Positions 62,825-64,000 of a DNA stretch of 64,000 nucleotides are shown here, one piece after another (the first letter of the stretch is position 1; every line of letters begins with the position of its first letter). The stretch is from Croceitalea rosinachiae. GTDB taxonomy: Bacteria; Bacteroidota; Bacteroidia; Flavobacteriales; Flavobacteriaceae. A model generated the notes under the pieces. It was not told the origin of the DNA. It searched no databases and saw only the letters and a program-made list of their open reading frames with translations. The stretch lies in assembly GCF_031846445.1 (NCBI RefSeq), contig NZ_JAVRHR010000001.1, positions 1,054,001-1,118,000 of the forward strand, given 5' to 3'. Position numbers and translations under genes: made by a program.

Positions 62825-64000
62825 TTATTTCAACAAAGCAGGAAGGATATAATCTCTGAATATTTCAAGTGATTGCCCTGTTTTTCTATTTCTGTAATTA
62901 CCTGCTGTAGTAACAGCTACAACTTCTAACTCTGGCACTACAAAAATAAATTGCCCCCCAGTGCCTCTTGCTTCAATAGATTTAATAGACTTTCCATCTA
63001 TCAAATAGGTATGGTGGTACCAGAAATAGCCATATTCATCTTTATTGCGAGAATCTTGAAGGCGCGTATGTTTTTTAAAAGACTCTTGAACCCAACTTTT
63101 AGAAATTATTTGCTCACCGTTCCATATCCCTTCATTAAGATAAAGTTGACCAAATTTGAGCATATCTCTTGGGGTTAAGGGCAAACCACCTCCAAAATAG
63201 GGTATAATTCCAGTATCATCAGTATTTATAATATAATTTGTAATCCCTAAAGGAGCGAAAAGCTTTTCATGCATATAAAATTCTAAGGGCATATCTAACC
63301 GATTGTATAGGTAAACCCCTAATAAAAATGGATTGGCAGAACCATAATCGGTATAAGCTCCTGGCTTATGTACAATAGGCGCTTCTAAAACTGTTTTCAA
63401 CCAACTATCATCTGATCCATCTTGGTAGAATTCCTCAGATGCTTTATTATTTACATCTAATCCAGAACTCATCGTCAATAAATGTCTAATCGTGATTTTA
63501 GACTTTAAGGAATCTTTTGTGTATTGATATTCTTGGGGTATAAAATCATATAATTTCTCATCAACACTTTCGATGATTCCGTCATCAATAGCAATGCCTA
63601 TGATAGCTGATGATATACTTTTAGAGGCAGAACGTGTAGTGTGTGGTGTATTGGCATCGAAACCTGCGAAGTATTTTTCATATAAGATTTTTCCTTTTTG
63701 TGCGACAAGAATGCTCTCCATACCCTCTAGACTATCACTTTGAATATCTGCTTCCATTTGTGGCAGTGCTAAGCGATTTTTTGATGACTCCCAGGCGTCA
63801 TTTATTCTTATATTTTCATTTGTTGAAACTAAAGGGTTCGCGTTATATAGATCAATTTTTTTAAATGTTGTTTTTGCAATTAAATTATTTGCTAAGCTAA
63901 TATCAAACACAATCTCTGAAGGTTTTACTTGGCCTTGAAATTTGAGCCCTGTCGGATAATCATTAAAAGAGATGTTGTTTTTTTCTTGTTTATAATCGCT
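62825..64000 (-). CDS. Serine hydrolase (class C beta-lactamase-like), 5' end outside window
   Basis: The frame is open without a stop up to base 64000, so the true start lies outside; 391 residues are visible. The GTG at 63910 is internal. The penicillin-binding-like core shows SxxK as SASK (TTRSASKSISSAIIG), the Tyr motif as DYGSANP in place of YxN, and a C-terminal GTGGQF for the KTG-type box. HLLTMSSGLD also fits the beta-lactamase/DD-peptidase-like hydrolases. A non-catalytic N-terminal part precedes (about the first 90 visible residues). The family includes esterases and peptidases; most act in the periplasm. Confidence 0.88.
   Translation of the reverse strand, partial: SDYKQEKNNISFNDYPTGLKFQGQVKPSEIVFDISLANNLIAKTTFKKIDLYNANPLVSTNENIRINDAWESSKNRLALPQMEADIQSDSLEGMESILVAQKGKILYEKYFAGFDANTPHTTRSASKSISSAIIGIAIDDGIIESVDEKLYDFIPQEYQYTKDSLKSKITIRHLLTMSSGLDVNNKASEEFYQDGSDDSWLKTVLEAPIVHKPGAYTDYGSANPFLLGVYLYNRLDMPLEFYMHEKLFAPLGITNYIINTDDTGIIPYFGGGLPLTPRDMLKFGQLYLNEGIWNGEQIISKSWVQESFKKHTRLQDSRNKDEYGYFWYHHTYLIDGKSIKSIEARGTGGQFIFVVPELEVVAVTTAGNYRNRKTGQSLEIFRDYILPALLK

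Noticed and set aside
1..64000. tRNA, rRNA and CRISPR arrays
   Set aside because: None was recognised: no cloverleaf-like segments or regularly spaced short repeats in any intergenic stretch.

Overview
The window reads as chromosome from a marine-type flavobacterium (Bacteroidota). The support is low GC, A-rich leaders without Shine-Dalgarno sequences, two textbook Bacteroidota promoters (TTG-N19-TAnnTTTG, at 8886-8915 and 57623-57652), a hybrid two-component regulator with a beta-propeller sensor, DUF2911 and GIN-domain proteins, and the gene order ribE / pdxA - yceD - rpmF - fabH - accB - accC.

Layout. 1-3197 holds a hybrid two-component sensor cut by the window edge. 3301-7156 holds a TauE/SafE permease, a sodium/solute symporter and a NagX-like membrane acyltransferase. 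7153-12814 is housekeeping: riboflavin synthase, PdxA, YceD, ribosomal protein L32, FabH, AccB and AccC. 12847-15785 holds a FAD oxidoreductase and a lipoprotein amidase. 15806-48918, all on the minus strand, is the striking part. It encodes a TolC-like channel, a membrane-fusion protein, a LolD/MacB-type ATPase, eleven paralogous ~800-residue FtsX/MacB-type permeases (numbered 1-11 here in transcription order), two embedded exported proteins (GIN domain; DUF2911-TPR) and a second ATPase. Divergent from it at 49226-52386 are an NtrC-type sigma-54 response regulator, its histidine kinase and a Gre-like protein. 52476-57603 holds a SnoaL-like protein, ArfB, an orphan ABC ATPase, a prolyl oligopeptidase and aspartate-semialdehyde dehydrogenase. 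57746-64000 holds GH16 and GH26 glycosidases, an M20 peptidase, a LytTR regulator and a partial serine hydrolase.

The permease array appears to be one regulated system. Three gaps in it (upstream of tolC, permease 4 and permease 10) each carry a sigma-54-like element TGGCAyGAnAATmG. Each element is preceded by two 17-bp palindromes of the form TGTAnAAT..TTTnACA, exactly 22 bp apart centre to centre in all three gaps. This divides the array into three probable transcription units: tolC to permease 3; permease 4 to permease 9; permeases 10 and 11 with the second ATPase. The divergently encoded NtrC-type regulator is the obvious candidate to bind the palindromes. Its kinase has two membrane helices with almost no external loop, as in kinases that sense ABC transporters or the membrane itself. 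The likely role is an envelope-stress or antimicrobial-compound export or defence system with many interchangeable permeases. Substrates are unknown.

All statements come from reading the sequence. No database search was possible. Family names rest on motif recognition, and membrane-segment positions were judged by eye.
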